Below the pieces are notes generated by a model. The model had not been told where the DNA came from. It searched no databases and saw only the letters and a list, made by a program, of their open reading frames with translations. Shown here piece after piece: positions 11,285 through 23,123 of a DNA stretch of 64,000 bases. The stretch's first letter is position 1; every line of letters starts with the position of its first letter. The position numbers and the translations under genes were made by a program. Source of the stretch: Seongchinamella unica (GTDB lineage: Bacteria > Pseudomonadota > Gammaproteobacteria > Pseudomonadales > Halieaceae); NCBI RefSeq assembly GCF_004354085.1, contig NZ_SMSE01000001.1, positions 1,355,724 to 1,419,723 on the forward strand, in the 5' to 3' direction.

Positions 11285-11629
11285 ATGAACAACAATGCGA
11301 TGAAAACCGTTCTGTCCGTTGCTGCACTGACTCTGACCGCGGGGCTTTCGTCACACGCCGCAGCCGGGACAATGAATGAGACATTTGTACACGGCTCAGC
11401 GGTGCCGTCAAAAACTGTGACCTATGACCGTGGCGAGTTGGCAACCGCCCAGGGACGAGCCCGGGTAGAGCGTCGGATCGAGAACGCGGCCGAGGCGGTC
11501 TGCGGGCCTACAGACTACCGTGAAGTCGGCAGCCTGATGCGGGTCAGCAAGAACAAGTCCTGTGTTGAACAGGCGATAGAGTCTGCCATGAGCAAGCTTG
11601 GAGCGGACCACGTCGCGACCATCGACTAA
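11285..11629 (+). CDS. UrcA family secreted protein
   Basis: 114-residue small exported protein. An N-terminal signal peptide (hydrophobic core SVAALTLTAGLSS, likely cleavage after HAAA, near residue 27) is followed by the UrcA pattern: a VTYDRGELATAQGRARVERRIENAA stretch (described by its ends: VTYDRGEL at about 42, RRIENAA at about 60), then AVCG and a second cysteine in KSCVEQAIESAM. The two cysteines could form a disulfide. UrcA proteins have no firm biochemical function. A GGGAG Shine-Dalgarno sequence supports this start. The last 4 bp overlap the 3' end of the convergent symporter gene. Confidence 0.82.
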   Translation: MNNNAMKTVLSVAALTLTAGLSSHAAAGTMNETFVHGSAVPSKTVTYDRGELATAQGRARVERRIENAAEAVCGPTDYREVGSLMRVSKNKSCVEQAIESAMSKLGADHVATID

Positions 11630-13107
11630 TCGTTTCCTGACCCCTGCAACCCCTGGCGGGAGTCACTCAGGGGCACTGCTTGCGGAGGCAGTGCCCCTTC
11701 ATTTTTCCAGCTCTCCAGCGCGCAGCGCAGGCCAGCTGGGGAGAGTACAACCAGGCCGGCCATAATTCCGGGTAACCCCTCATAGATATAGTGTTCGAGG
11801 CCCAGCCAGCGCCAGACAAGTGCGGTACCCAGACCGGTGGCAACAGCGCACAGGCTGAGCCCTTGTGAGGGTTTCCAGTTCAGGCACAGCGCCAGGAGTA
11901 GTGGCGCAAAAGCGCTGGCCAGAGCCGACCAGGCCATGATGACCAGGCTGAACACACTCTGGCTGTTAATGAGCGCCAGCCCCAGCGCCGACAGGGTGAT
12001 GACGATGGTAGTACCCTTGATGACGATGGTCCGCTCAATGCGGTGGGGCAGCAGGTCGTGGGTTATCGCGGCCGAACAACTGAGAACAAGCGAGTCCGCG
12101 GTGGACATGGTGGCGGCGAAAACCCCCGCCAGGATAAGCCCGACGAGTGCCGGTGGCAGCAGCTCCAGAGACATGGCAGGTAGCGCCAGTTCGGCATCGA
12201 AAGACGCGGTGTCACCCAGGTAGATTCGCGACAGTAGCCCGACAAAGGTGGCGAGGCTGTAAAAGGCGGTAAACCAGAGGTAATACCAGATTCTTGCCCG
12301 CCGCATGTGACCGGAACTATCGAGGGTCATAAAGCGAACCATAACGTGGGGTTGGGCGATAACCGACAGTCCGGCAAACATCCAGCCCAGAACAAATAGC
12401 ACCATGCCGCCGAAACCGGGCAGTAGCAGGTCGTCGGGGAACCAGTCGGTGAAGCCGGGAATGGCCCGCATGCTGGATAACGAAGCCGTCAGGCCGCCCA
12501 TGGCGTCTGTGGCGACGTAAAAAAGCACGGCCATTGCGACGATCATTACCATGGACTGGGCGGCGTCCGTCCAGATGGAAGCCCGGATACCGCCGGCGAA
12601 GCAATAGAGTGTCACCAGTATGGCACCAAGAATGGCTCCAGTGGATTCCGGCCAGCCGAACAGGACGTGCAAAGCCTTGGATCCGGCAACCAGCTGGGCT
12701 CCGGCATAGGCCAGCAGGAACAGCAGGGATATCGCGCCGATCACCCGTTGCAGGCGATCATTGGAGCTGCCATACCAGTTCGCCAGTACGCCGGCATAGC
12801 TCACTTCACCGGTGCGCTCGGTCGCCGCACGCAGTCTGCCATGCACCAGCAGTGAGCCCAGGAAGTCCCCGGCGATCCACCCGAACATCAGCCAGAAGGC
12901 GGCAAACCCGGTAACGTAGGTGTAGCCGATGACACCGATAAACATATAACCGCTGTTATTGGTGGCAACCGCAGAAAGCCCGACCAGCCAGGGCGCTACA
13001 CTGCTGTCTGCCAGGTAGTAGTCGTGGCGGGAGCCGCGGCTTTTGAAAGCCGAAGACAGGCCGATCAGGGTGAACATGGCCAGGAAGATCAGAAACGAGG
13101 CAATCAA
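11626..13107 (-). CDS. Sodium:solute symporter, PutP-like
   Basis: 493-residue member of the solute:sodium symporter family (LeuT-like fold) with about thirteen hydrophobic segments. Family signatures include the early SRHDYYLADSSVAPWLVGLS region and the Na+-site helix GVFAATMSTADSLVLSCS. The start codon is TTG, with GGAGAG seven bases upstream. It lies 111 bp downstream of the ectoine-pathway aspartokinase on the same strand. Uptake of proline, ectoine or another compatible solute is therefore the best guess. PutP-type proline uptake for catabolism is less likely because no put genes are nearby. Confidence 0.85.
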   Translation of the reverse strand: MIASFLIFLAMFTLIGLSSAFKSRGSRHDYYLADSSVAPWLVGLSAVATNNSGYMFIGVIGYTYVTGFAAFWLMFGWIAGDFLGSLLVHGRLRAATERTGEVSYAGVLANWYGSSNDRLQRVIGAISLLFLLAYAGAQLVAGSKALHVLFGWPESTGAILGAILVTLYCFAGGIRASIWTDAAQSMVMIVAMAVLFYVATDAMGGLTASLSSMRAIPGFTDWFPDDLLLPGFGGMVLFVLGWMFAGLSVIAQPHVMVRFMTLDSSGHMRRARIWYYLWFTAFYSLATFVGLLSRIYLGDTASFDAELALPAMSLELLPPALVGLILAGVFAATMSTADSLVLSCSAAITHDLLPHRIERTIVIKGTTIVITLSALGLALINSQSVFSLVIMAWSALASAFAPLLLALCLNWKPSQGLSLCAVATGLGTALVWRWLGLEHYIYEGLPGIMAGLVVLSPAGLRCALESWKNEGALPPQAVPLSDSRQGLQGSGND

Positions 13108-13218
13108 GGGACGGCTCTCCGCGCCGGGATGATGGGGAGTGAATCATTCATCCGGCTGATCCGGGTCGATGGTTCGCTGGCGGCTGCTGCGTCACCAGCA
13201 TTAACAGCAACAGTGTTG

Positions 13219-14658
13219 CTAGGCGAGGCATATTGCCCTGCCATGGTCGTGAACTTCCACCAGGCACTGATGCAGATTGCGCACAGCATCCTGGTAGTCG
13301 TCCTCATTGACGATGAACTGCATGTCCACCTGACGCATTGCCTGGTGCATGGCCTTGACACCAATGTCTGACTCCGCCAGGGCACCGACTGCCTGGGCCA
13401 GCAAGCCGTTAACCTGCAGGTCACTACCGATCGCAGAAACCACCGCCACCTTGGTCTGGTCGATGCTCGCTTCCGGGAAAATACCTTCCAGTTCCTGGCG
13501 GATCCGCTTGATGGTTTTCAGGTTGCAGGACAGATAGTGGGTAATGGTGTTGGCATTGATGTCCTTGGCCACAATCTGTGCACGAAACCGCTTGAGTACG
13601 GCCAGTATTTTCTGGTCGAACTCACCGATCTCCCCCGCCATGTCCTGGTCGAACAGCTCCAGCGAGAACACACCGCGGGTACCGGCAATGATCTCCACAC
13701 AGGGAGTGGCACTGACGTAGTCAGGAGTGATCAGGGTTCCGCTGTGCTCTGGCTCGAAGGTATTTTTCACCCGCAGGGGAATGTTGTTCTGGCGCAGGCC
13801 TTTGGCAGCCTTGGGGTGTATCGCTTCCATACCGAGGTTGGCCAGCTGGTCCGCGACATCGTAGTTGGTCCGGCCGATGGGCACGGCATTCCCCTCTCCG
13901 ACCAGGGCCGGGTCGGCGCTGCTGAGGTGAAATTCCTTGTGGATGATGGCTTCCCGGGCACCGGTCACGACCGCAATCCGGCTGAACGTCATTTCGGTGT
14001 AGCCCCGGTCAAAGGTGGACATCAACCCCGCGTCGGTGTGCGCATAGCCGGTCACGATGGGCAGTGTGTTGGCGAAATCACATCCTTCAAGGGCATTGTT
14101 GATGCGCGTGTCCAGCGCAAGGTGCTCGTCATCCTGCCAGCCGGTGAGGTCGACAAAGCAGGCGTTGATACCGTCGCGCTGCAACAACTGGGTCGTATTC
14201 CAGGCACTTTGCGCCTCGCCGATACTGGCGAGCATTTCGCGCACGCTGGCCAGATGTGACTGCAGCGAGAAGTGACCGTGTTTGCACAGGCTCTGGAGGT
14301 CCAGCAGGCAGGATTCCGCTGAATCGAGCCGCTCCTCGATAAATCGATTGGCGCGTTCCATCGAGATCACGTCGTCGAACAGGCGTGCGTTCAGTTCGCG
14401 CATTTCGGCGCGAATCTTGGCGACGGCATTGCGCCAGCTGTGTTCCATTTCGCTTCCGGCAAACAGGGAATAAATACCCGGGTGGCCGGATTTTTTGTGC
14501 TCGAGCAGCAGATTGGTGATGCCACCATAGGCAGACACCACGATGACTCTGTTGTAGGGCTGGCCCCGGCCGTCTCCCCGCAAGATAATATTGTCCCGGA
14601 CGGCCTCGTAGTTGAGCATTGAGGTACCGCCGATTTTTTCTACCGTATGGGTAGTCAC
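13219..14658 (-). CDS. ask: Ectoine-operon aspartate kinase (Ask_Ect)
   Basis: Aspartate kinase that supplies aspartyl phosphate for ectoine synthesis. The kinase signature VEKIGGTSM is at the N-terminus, and two ACT-type regulatory segments are at the C-terminus (ILAVLKRFRAQIVAKDINAN, then VAVVSAIGSDLQVNGLLAQAVGAL). The frame is open to an ATG at 14718, but I place the start at the GTG at 14658: it has AAAGGAG eight bases upstream and gives the family's usual N-terminus (VTTHTVEKIGG) and 479 residues. Ectoine-linked aspartokinases escape the feedback inhibition seen in the general pathway, which lets flux rise under salt stress. It is the last gene of ectABC-ask. Confidence 0.93.
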   Translation of the reverse strand: MTTHTVEKIGGTSMLNYEAVRDNIILRGDGRGQPYNRVIVVSAYGGITNLLLEHKKSGHPGIYSLFAGSEMEHSWRNAVAKIRAEMRELNARLFDDVISMERANRFIEERLDSAESCLLDLQSLCKHGHFSLQSHLASVREMLASIGEAQSAWNTTQLLQRDGINACFVDLTGWQDDEHLALDTRINNALEGCDFANTLPIVTGYAHTDAGLMSTFDRGYTEMTFSRIAVVTGAREAIIHKEFHLSSADPALVGEGNAVPIGRTNYDVADQLANLGMEAIHPKAAKGLRQNNIPLRVKNTFEPEHSGTLITPDYVSATPCVEIIAGTRGVFSLELFDQDMAGEIGEFDQKILAVLKRFRAQIVAKDINANTITHYLSCNLKTIKRIRQELEGIFPEASIDQTKVAVVSAIGSDLQVNGLLAQAVGALAESDIGVKAMHQAMRQVDMQFIVNEDDYQDAVRNLHQCLVEVHDHGRAICLA

Positions 14659-14718
14659 TGCTTTAACTCCTTTGTTCGGCAAATGGCCGTTGTGGTCGGT
14701 GATAACGTGCGAGGGCAT

Positions 14719-15123
14719 TTATGCCGACAGAGCCTCTGCCTCAAGTTCGTACGCTCCTTCCGCGTTGTGGACTTCCTTGCCGCTGAGAGCCGGGTTGAAT
14801 ACGCAGGCCATTTTCATTTCGCTGGCAGCGCGAAGTATGTGTTCGTCGTTTTTGTCGAGAATGTAAATTGTGCCGGGCTCAATGGGATACACCCGGTTGT
14901 CGGCCAGGGTTTCTACTTCGCCGGACCCCGACAGGCAATAAACAGACTCCAGGTGGTTCTGGTAGTGCATCCTGAAGTCCGCACCGGCGTAAATGGTGGT
15001 GATGTGGAAGGAAAAGCCCATATCATCATTTTTCAGCAACAACCGGGTACTTTCCCAGTTGCCATCGGGAGAAACGATACGGCGGTCGGTCTTTTCTGCT
15101 TCATGCAGGCTTCTAACAATCAT
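14719..15123 (-). CDS. ectC: L-ectoine synthase
   Basis: 134-residue cupin enzyme that closes N-gamma-acetyl-diaminobutyrate to ectoine, the final step. The full family length is present. Recognisable parts are [15 protein letters not shown] at the N-terminus, the [18 protein letters not shown] strand, the [19 protein letters not shown] metal-site region (about residues 53-71) and [18 protein letters not shown]. It lies 41 bp after ectB and 60 bp before the chosen ask start. Confidence 0.96.
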   Translation of the reverse strand: MIVRSLHEAEKTDRRIVSPDGNWESTRLLLKNDDMGFSFHITTIYAGADFRMHYQNHLESVYCLSGSGEVETLADNRVYPIEPGTIYILDKNDEHILRAASEMKMACVFNPALSGKEVHNAEGAYELEAEALSA

Positions 15124-15164
15124 GACTATAAATCTCTATTCGTAGGGGTTGTAGTGACCAGGGC

Positions 15165-17032
<1,868 letters not shown>

Positions 17033-17222
17033 AACAAATGTTTAGTACTCGATGGAATAAGGGCTGCGAATTATAGGGATAGTCGGGTATAAATCAACAA
17101 CTACGGCAAAATTCGGTAATAATTGCCGATATATTTCCACATAAGGCTAAAAAATAACCTTGTGTAAAGCAGTGATTAAGGTTTTACTACAATACTTTCA
17201 GTGAATTCAGTGGAGGTGCTCC
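17033..17222. promoter_or_regulatory. Divergent ectA/ectR promoter region
   Basis: 190-bp AT-rich gap, in contrast to the GC-rich flanks. On the minus strand a sigma70-like promoter for ectA reads TTGATT (17097-17092), 16 bp, TATAAT (17075-17070). On the plus strand a TACAAT (17188-17193) could be the ectR -10. Two inverted repeats are candidate operators: CGGCAA/TTGCCG (17104-17109 and 17123-17128) and AACCTT/AAGGTT (17156-17161 and 17178-17183). EctR-type MarR proteins are known to bind between ectA and ectR; which repeat is used is not established here. Confidence 0.5.
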
Positions 17223-17843
17223 ATGTCCGCAGAGCGTATCCCCCGGGCTGCAAGGGCGTATAATCATGCCCGGACTACCGGACAGGACATGCAATTGAAT
17301 CGTATAGATGAAGTGCTGACATCGTTGCGCAGGGTGATCCGGGCAACGGATATGCACTCCCGGCAGCTGGCCAAGATCTCGGGACTGACGGCACCGCAGA
17401 TTTTGTTATTGCAGGCGATACGCAAGCTCGAGGGGGCGACCATTGGCGACCTGGCCAAGGAAGTGAGTCTTAGCCAGGCTACCGTGACCAGCATACTGGA
17501 CCGGATGGAGAAGCGGGGTCTGGTGCAGCGCCAGCGTTCCTCCGTGGACAAGCGCAAGGTGCACGCCTGCCTCACCGAGAAGGGAATGGAGTCTCTGCAG
17601 AATGCGCCAATGCCCCTGCAGGACCAGTTTGCCCGGCAGTTTAATGACCTGCAGGAGTGGGAGCAGACGTCGATTATCGCTGCGTTACAGCGGGTGGCCT
17701 ACATGATGGATGCCGAGCATATTGACGCTTCGCCGGTGCTCGACATTGGAACGTTGGACCGGCCGCTGGAGGCGACCGAGAACGTGCACGGGCTGCACCA
17801 TAGCATCCCGAACAACACGCCGGAAGCGTCAGGCGAGGGCTAG
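17223..17843 (+). CDS. ectR: MarR-family regulator of ectoine synthesis (EctR-like)
   Basis: 206-residue MarR protein divergent from ectA, the position of EctR in other halotolerant bacteria, where it represses ectABC-ask. The winged helix is visible: LTAPQILLLQAIRKLE (helix 1-2), TIGDLAKEVSLSQATVTSIL (recognition helix, about 78-97) and the wing RQRSSVDKRKVHACLTEKG. A GGAGGTG Shine-Dalgarno sequence supports the ATG. About 20 extra residues precede the usual MarR start and a roughly 45-residue polar tail follows the last helix, both longer than average for the family. Confidence 0.88.
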   Translation: MSAERIPRAARAYNHARTTGQDMQLNRIDEVLTSLRRVIRATDMHSRQLAKISGLTAPQILLLQAIRKLEGATIGDLAKEVSLSQATVTSILDRMEKRGLVQRQRSSVDKRKVHACLTEKGMESLQNAPMPLQDQFARQFNDLQEWEQTSIIAALQRVAYMMDAEHIDASPVLDIGTLDRPLEATENVHGLHHSIPNNTPEASGEG

Positions 17844-17881
17844 AACGCCGGAAGAGCTGGCAGTCTGTCGTCTGGATGCAA

Positions 17882-19435
17882 TCATTGTTCCGACGATGAC
17901 TCTTCTTCCAGCTCACGATTAACCACTTCGAGCGTTACGGGCTCTTCCTGCTCATTGGGCTTTTCCGGGGCCTGGGTGTCGAGCTCTATCGCCTCCAGTC
18001 TCTCCAACTCGATATCGGCGTGAATGGGCTCCAGCTCGGTCAGGTGTTTACTGGCTTTGCTGGATAACTGGCGAAAGCGATCCACCTTGCCCACCAATCC
18101 CTGCTGACCGGCCAGGCCTTTCACCGTCTGGTTATAGTGGTTGTTCGCCGACTTCAGGGTATTGCCGAGCTTGTGCAGGCGTTCCGCCACCAGGCAGACC
18201 TGGTTGTAGATCTCCCCTGCCCGCGCACTGATTTCCCGCGCCTCACGGTTGCTCTGGTCGATCATCCACAGGTTGGCGACGGTTCGCAGGATGGGCATGA
18301 GAGTGGTGTGGGACACCATGATCACCTGACGCTGGTACCCGTAGTTGAACAGCTCGCGGTTATATTTCATGGCCTCGATATAGGCGGGCTCAACCGGCAT
18401 AAACATCAGCACGAAATCCGGACTGTCGAGACCGGACAGACCGGCATAGTCCTTGGCAGACAAATCATCGATGTGATTGCGCACTGCCTGGGCGTGGGCC
18501 TTCAGAGCCTCGACCTGCGCCTCCTCCGTCGCTGCCGAAATCGCCCGATCATAGTCAACCAGTGACACTTTGCTGTCGATCACCAGGCATTTATTGTCGG
18601 GTAGCTTGATAACGAAGTCGGGCAGCCGTCGCTTGCCATCGGCATCGGTGTAGCTGGCCTGAGTCTCATAGTGGTCCCCGGGGATCAGGCCGGCCAGTTC
18701 CAGGGTGCGTTCCAGCTGCGCTTCGCCCCAGTTACCCGTGGTTTTCTTGTCTCCCTTGAGGGCGCTGGCGAGATTGGTGGCCTGGGAGTTCATTTCCAGG
18801 CCGACTTCCAGCACCTTCCTGATTTCCGCCTCCAGGGCCGAGTGCCCCTTGACCGATTCGGTATGCACTTCGTTGATGCGTGACTGGAACCCGCTGATTT
18901 GCTCGCGGAAGGGTTTCAGCAGGGATTCCAGGGATTCGCGATTGGTGCTGGTGAAGCTCTTGCCCTTGTCCTCGAATATCCGATTGGCCAGCAGCTCAAA
19001 TTCCTGTTTGAGATTGTCCCTGGCCTCTTTCAGCAGGGCCATCTGGTCCTTGTGCTGCTCGTCGCGCTCTTCCTGCTGGGTCTGCAGGCGGGTGTGTTCC
19101 TGCTGCAGGCCCTGAAAGCGCAGGTTCTGCTGTTGTAACTGTTGATCCAGGTCGGCCATTGACTGCCGCTGTTCCTGCAGCCGTGCCTGCAGCTGGTTGC
19201 GCTCCACCTCCAGGGCGGTGATCTCACGATGACTGATGGCCAGATCAAGCTGCAGTGCCTCATTGCTGGCAGTGAGTACCCCGCGCAGTTGATCGGCCTG
19301 CTTCTGGCCACGGAGAATACCGATCAACAGGCCGATCGCCAGGCCGCCCAGCGCAATAGCCCCGGCGATGATGAGTTGCTGGATTTCTGCTTCTGTCATG
19401 GAGTGCCCTGTTGTGTTGGGGCCAGTGTAAAACAA
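17882..19435 (-). CDS. rmuC: DNA recombination protein RmuC
   Basis: 517-residue RmuC family protein, which limits DNA inversions at short inverted repeats. An N-terminal transmembrane helix (AGAIALGGLAIGLLIGIL, about 30-47) is followed by a long glutamine-rich coiled coil (about 60-185, with many Q-Q-Q and L heptads). The conserved nuclease-like domain (about 220-440) includes GNWGEAQLERTLELAGL, LPDFVIKLPDNKCLVIDSKVS (read as LPDFVIKLP then DSKVSL) and LMFMPVEPAYIEAM. The acidic C-terminal tail (EQEEPVTLEVVNRELEEESS) is poorly conserved. It converges on ectR with a 38-bp gap. Confidence 0.93.
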   Translation of the reverse strand: MFYTGPNTTGHSMTEAEIQQLIIAGAIALGGLAIGLLIGILRGQKQADQLRGVLTASNEALQLDLAISHREITALEVERNQLQARLQEQRQSMADLDQQLQQQNLRFQGLQQEHTRLQTQQEERDEQHKDQMALLKEARDNLKQEFELLANRIFEDKGKSFTSTNRESLESLLKPFREQISGFQSRINEVHTESVKGHSALEAEIRKVLEVGLEMNSQATNLASALKGDKKTTGNWGEAQLERTLELAGLIPGDHYETQASYTDADGKRRLPDFVIKLPDNKCLVIDSKVSLVDYDRAISAATEEAQVEALKAHAQAVRNHIDDLSAKDYAGLSGLDSPDFVLMFMPVEPAYIEAMKYNRELFNYGYQRQVIMVSHTTLMPILRTVANLWMIDQSNREAREISARAGEIYNQVCLVAERLHKLGNTLKSANNHYNQTVKGLAGQQGLVGKVDRFRQLSSKASKHLTELEPIHADIELERLEAIELDTQAPEKPNEQEEPVTLEVVNRELEEESSSEQ

Positions 19436-19498
19436 AGGGCGTGGCCGTAGCGGATTATTTGTGTTGTACCGGCGGTACCTGTCGCTTTTTCGACGGGA

Positions 19499-20056
19499 TT
19501 AGCGGGCCAGAATGGCCTGGCTGGCCTCCGCCAGGCTGGCATAGACCGGCACGGTGTCAGGTTGCGCCAGGTCCACGTCGGCACAGGCCAGCTGGCCCCG
19601 GGTCTTCTCTCCCTTGCCGGTCAGCACCAGCACCGGTCGGCAGCCCATCGCCCTGGCGGCCTGCAAATCCTTGAGGCTGTCGCCGATAAAGTAGCAGCCG
19701 GCCACCGGTTGCTGGAGCTCGGTTTCGATGGCCCGCAACAGCCCGGTGCCCGGCTTGCGGCAGTCGCACCCCTCATCGGGCAGGTGGGGACAGTAGAAGA
19801 TGCCGGCAACAGTACCGCCCTGCGCCTCGACCAGGGCGCGCAGATGATCGTGAATGGACTCCAGGATATCGAGAGTGAAATAGCCGCGACTGAGGCCGGA
19901 CTGGTTGGTGGCAATCACCACCTGGTAGCCGGCCCGGGACAGCGCCGCGATCGCCTCGATGCTGCCGGGTACCGGGACCCAGTCGTCAAGGCAGCGTATG
20001 TAGTCATCCGAATCCTGGTTGATGACGCCATCCCGGTCCAGGATCAGTAAAGGCAT
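19499..20056 (-). CDS. gmhB: D-glycero-beta-D-manno-heptose-1,7-bisphosphate 7-phosphatase
   Basis: 185-residue HAD phosphatase that removes the C7 phosphate of heptose bisphosphate on the way to ADP-heptose for the LPS inner core. HAD motif I is LDRDGVIN (about 5-12), motif II ATNQSGLSRG, and motif IV FIGDSLKDL. The zinc-binding loop of GmhB reads CPHLPDEGCDCRKP. The start lies 2 bp after the glyS stop, giving a glyQ-glyS-gmhB operon as in Pseudomonas. Confidence 0.95.
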   Translation of the reverse strand: MPLLILDRDGVINQDSDDYIRCLDDWVPVPGSIEAIAALSRAGYQVVIATNQSGLSRGYFTLDILESIHDHLRALVEAQGGTVAGIFYCPHLPDEGCDCRKPGTGLLRAIETELQQPVAGCYFIGDSLKDLQAARAMGCRPVLVLTGKGEKTRGQLACADVDLAQPDTVPVYASLAEASQAILAR

Positions 20057-20058
20057 GG

Positions 20059-22137
20059 CTACTTGGCGACGACCAGCTGTGAAATATCGGCTACTTCGAG
20101 GAACTGGTCGCGCAGTGCCTTTAACAGGTTGAGCCGGTTGTTGCGCAGCGACTCGTTCTCGGCGTTAACCATCACCCCGTCGAAGAACTGGTCCACCGGC
20201 TCTCGCAGTCCGGCCAGGCTCGCCAGCGCCTCGCGGTATTCACCTCTGGCCAGGTGGTCGCCGGCAACTGCCGATAATACGCTCAGCCTTTCCTGCAGGG
20301 CTTTCTCTGCCGGCTCTTCAAGTAAGTCAGTGCTTACACCGCCGAACTCGTGCTGGTCATCCAGCTTGCCCAGGATATTGGACACGCGCTTGTTGGCAGC
20401 GGCAAGGGCCGCCGCTTCCGGCAACTGGCTGAAGGCATGAACCGCCAGCACCCGCTGCTGGATGTCCAGCGGCCGGCTCAACTGGCGCGCGGCCACGGCC
20501 CGGAAAACTTCCACCGGGATCTCCTCTTCCTCGTACCAGGCGCGGAAACGTTCGATCATGTAATCCAGCACCTGCCCGGTGGTGTCCTCGGCGAGCACGC
20601 CCTGCGGGTACTGCGCTGCCGCCAGCGCCAGGCACTCCGCCAGATCCAGGTCCAGTTCCTTCTCGACGATGATCCGGAGCACGGCCAGCGAGGCCCGGCG
20701 CAGCGCAAAGGGGTCTTTGGACCCGGTGGGTGGCTGGCCGATACCGAAAATGCCGACCAGGGTGTCGAGCCGGTCGGCCAGGCCCAGGGCACAGGCAGTG
20801 CCGGACTCGGGCAACCGGTCGCCGGCGAATTTGGGCCAGTATTGCTGGGCGATGGCGTCCGCGACGTCGGCGTCTTCACCGTCGTGGCGGGCGTAGTAAG
20901 ACCCGGCAATACCCTGCATGTCCGAAAATTCAAGCACCATCTCGGTGACCAGGTCGGTCTTGCTGAGCAGGGCCGCGCGCCGGGCCTTGTCGACCGGCGA
21001 GTCGATTTTGGCGGCAAGCTCGCCGGCCAGTTGCTGAACCCGGCGGGTCTTGTCGGCAATGGTGCCCAGCTTTTGCTGGAAGACGATGTTTTCCAGTGCC
21101 GGTACCCGGTCCGCCAGCGGGGTTTTCTTGTCGGTCTCAAAGAAGAACGCCGCGTCAGCCAGGCGGGGGCGGATGACCCGCTCGTTGCCGGCGATGACCT
21201 GGTCCGGATCCTTGCTCTCGATATTGCTCAGGGTGATGAAATGCGGCATCAGTTGACCGCTGTCATCCACCACATGGAAATATTTCTGGTGCTCTTTCAT
21301 GGACGACACCAGCGCTTCTGCCGGCACCTCCAGGAAGCGTTGCTCGAAAGAGCCGGTCAGCGCCACTGGCCACTCAACCAGGCCGGTCACCTCGTCCAGC
21401 AGCTCCGGATCGATGACTGCAGTAGCTCCCAGTTGCTCGGCGGCTGCCTGTACCTGTTCGCGAATTATCTGCTGGCGCTGGTCGAAGCTGGCCACCACCC
21501 GGGCGTCCGCCAGGGTTTGCTCGTAGCGCTGCGGATCGACGAGAATGATCTCGCCGCTGGAGTGGAACCGATGGCCGCGGGTGGTGTTGCCGGTGGGCAG
21601 GCCAAGCACCTCGCCGTGGTCGTACTGGTCGCCCAGCATGGCGACAACCCAGTGCACCGGGCGGACAAATTCAATCCGGCTGGCGCCCCAGCGCATGCGC
21701 TTGGGGATCGGCAGTCCGGCAATCGCTTCGTGGATAATCGCGTTGAGGCAGTCGCTGGTGGCGATGCCCGGCTCGGTTTTCTTCAGCCCCAGGCGGGCGC
21801 CCTTGGGGGTATCAATGGGCTGCAGGTCTTCTGGTGCCACGCCCTGCTTCCTGGCAAAGCCGGCGGCAGCTGGCGTCCAGTTGCCAGCGTCGTCCCTGGC
21901 CCGGTCAGCGGGTGGCCCCAGGACCTCGATGTCCCTGTCGGCGCTGCGCAGCTGTACCTCGGCAATCTGCACTGCCAGTCGGCGCGGTGATGCAAACCAC
22001 TGTACCTCGCCATGGCTGAGCCCACGCTGGGCCAGGCCGGCCACAATACCGTCGCGAAAAGACAGGCCAAGGGACTTCAGTGCCTTGGGGGGCAGTTCTT
22101 CGGTGCCCAGTTCTACAAGCAGTGTTTCGGTGTTCAT
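20059..22137 (-). CDS. glyS: Glycine--tRNA ligase beta subunit
   Basis: 692-residue beta subunit of the alpha2-beta2 bacterial glycyl-tRNA synthetase, needed for tRNA binding. The N-terminus [18 protein letters not shown] is diagnostic. An HD-like segment, [15 protein letters not shown], follows, then [18 protein letters not shown]-type residues (here [19 protein letters not shown]), and the C-terminal anticodon-binding domain ends in [20 protein letters not shown]. Its start overlaps the glyQ stop by 4 bp. Confidence 0.97.
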   Translation of the reverse strand: MNTETLLVELGTEELPPKALKSLGLSFRDGIVAGLAQRGLSHGEVQWFASPRRLAVQIAEVQLRSADRDIEVLGPPADRARDDAGNWTPAAAGFARKQGVAPEDLQPIDTPKGARLGLKKTEPGIATSDCLNAIIHEAIAGLPIPKRMRWGASRIEFVRPVHWVVAMLGDQYDHGEVLGLPTGNTTRGHRFHSSGEIILVDPQRYEQTLADARVVASFDQRQQIIREQVQAAAEQLGATAVIDPELLDEVTGLVEWPVALTGSFEQRFLEVPAEALVSSMKEHQKYFHVVDDSGQLMPHFITLSNIESKDPDQVIAGNERVIRPRLADAAFFFETDKKTPLADRVPALENIVFQQKLGTIADKTRRVQQLAGELAAKIDSPVDKARRAALLSKTDLVTEMVLEFSDMQGIAGSYYARHDGEDADVADAIAQQYWPKFAGDRLPESGTACALGLADRLDTLVGIFGIGQPPTGSKDPFALRRASLAVLRIIVEKELDLDLAECLALAAAQYPQGVLAEDTTGQVLDYMIERFRAWYEEEEIPVEVFRAVAARQLSRPLDIQQRVLAVHAFSQLPEAAALAAANKRVSNILGKLDDQHEFGGVSTDLLEEPAEKALQERLSVLSAVAGDHLARGEYREALASLAGLREPVDQFFDGVMVNAENESLRNNRLNLLKALRDQFLEVADISQLVVAK

Positions 22138-23090
22138 GGCGACTTCTCCTGGACCTGGGTGCGATCCAGCACTTCCTTGCGAATGCCCTCTTCCGCCAGC
22201 GGGAAACCGAGCGCGGCACGGGTGTCGAAGTAGGCCTGGGCCACCGCCCGGGCCAGGGTGCGTACGCGGAGAATAAAACGCTGGCGCTCGGTAACCGAGA
22301 TGGCGTGCCGCGCGTCCAGCAGGTTAAAGGTGTGCGAGGCTTTCATCACCATTTCATAGGCGGGTAATGGCAGACCCTTGTCCACCAGACGCAGGGCCTC
22401 CCTCTCACAGTGATCAAAGAAGCCGAACAGCTGTTCCACGTCCGCCTCCTCGAAATTGTAGCGCGACATTTCCACCTCGTTCTGGTGGAACACGTCGCCA
22501 TAGGTCACGCGCCCGGCGGGGCCGTCAGCCCAGACCAGGTCGTAAATACTGTCCACACCCTGCAGGTACATGGCGATACGTTCAATGCCGTAGGTGATCT
22601 CGCCGGTCACCGGGTAGCACTCCAGTCCTCCGGCCTGCTGGAAGTAGGTGAACTGGGTCACTTCCATGCCGTTAAGCCAGACTTCCCAGCCCAGTCCCCA
22701 GGCCCCCAGGGTCGGCGACTCCCAATTGTCCTCGACAAAGCGCACATCGTGGATACTGGTGTCCACACCCAGCGCCTGCAGGGACTGCAGGTAGAGCTCC
22801 TGGAACTCGGCCGGCGATGGTTTCATGACCACCTGAAACTGATAGTAGTGCTGCAGGCGGTTGGGGTTCTCCCCGTAGCGGCCATCGGTGGGACGGCGGC
22901 TGGGTTGCACGTAGGCGGCGTTCCAGCTCTCGGGGCCGACGGCGCGCAGGAAGGTGGCGGGGTGGAAGGTACCGGCGCCCACCTCCATGTCCAGAGGCTG
23001 CAGAACAACGCAGCCCTGGTCTGCCCAGAACTGTTGTAATCTCAGGATAAGTTCCTGAAATGTCAGGGGTTTGTCTTGATTGTCTACCAC
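22134..23090 (-). CDS. glyQ: Glycine--tRNA ligase alpha subunit
   Basis: 318-residue catalytic subunit of class II glycyl-tRNA synthetase. The frame is open upstream to 23381, but homologous sequence begins only at [19 protein letters not shown]. The GTG at 23090 therefore gives the usual length; the longer N-terminus would run into the divergent lpxL-like gene. Conserved text includes [40 protein letters not shown] (start and end of a motif-2 region) and [20 protein letters not shown]. The Shine-Dalgarno sequence is weak. A TATAAT on the minus strand at 23129-23124 is a likely -10 for the glyQ-glyS-gmhB operon, though no good -35 is seen. Confidence 0.95.
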   Translation of the reverse strand: MVDNQDKPLTFQELILRLQQFWADQGCVVLQPLDMEVGAGTFHPATFLRAVGPESWNAAYVQPSRRPTDGRYGENPNRLQHYYQFQVVMKPSPAEFQELYLQSLQALGVDTSIHDVRFVEDNWESPTLGAWGLGWEVWLNGMEVTQFTYFQQAGGLECYPVTGEITYGIERIAMYLQGVDSIYDLVWADGPAGRVTYGDVFHQNEVEMSRYNFEEADVEQLFGFFDHCEREALRLVDKGLPLPAYEMVMKASHTFNLLDARHAISVTERQRFILRVRTLARAVAQAYFDTRAALGFPLAEEGIRKEVLDRTQVQEKSP

Positions 23091-23123
23091 GTGGTGCCCG
23101 TGAGGTCGCTGCAAAGGGCGGCT

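Noticed and set aside
20350-21990. 546-codon open frame on the plus strand opposite glyS
   Set aside because: It is the GC-rich antisense shadow of glyS, whose motifs are unmistakable; the shadow has no family resemblance and no ribosome binding site.
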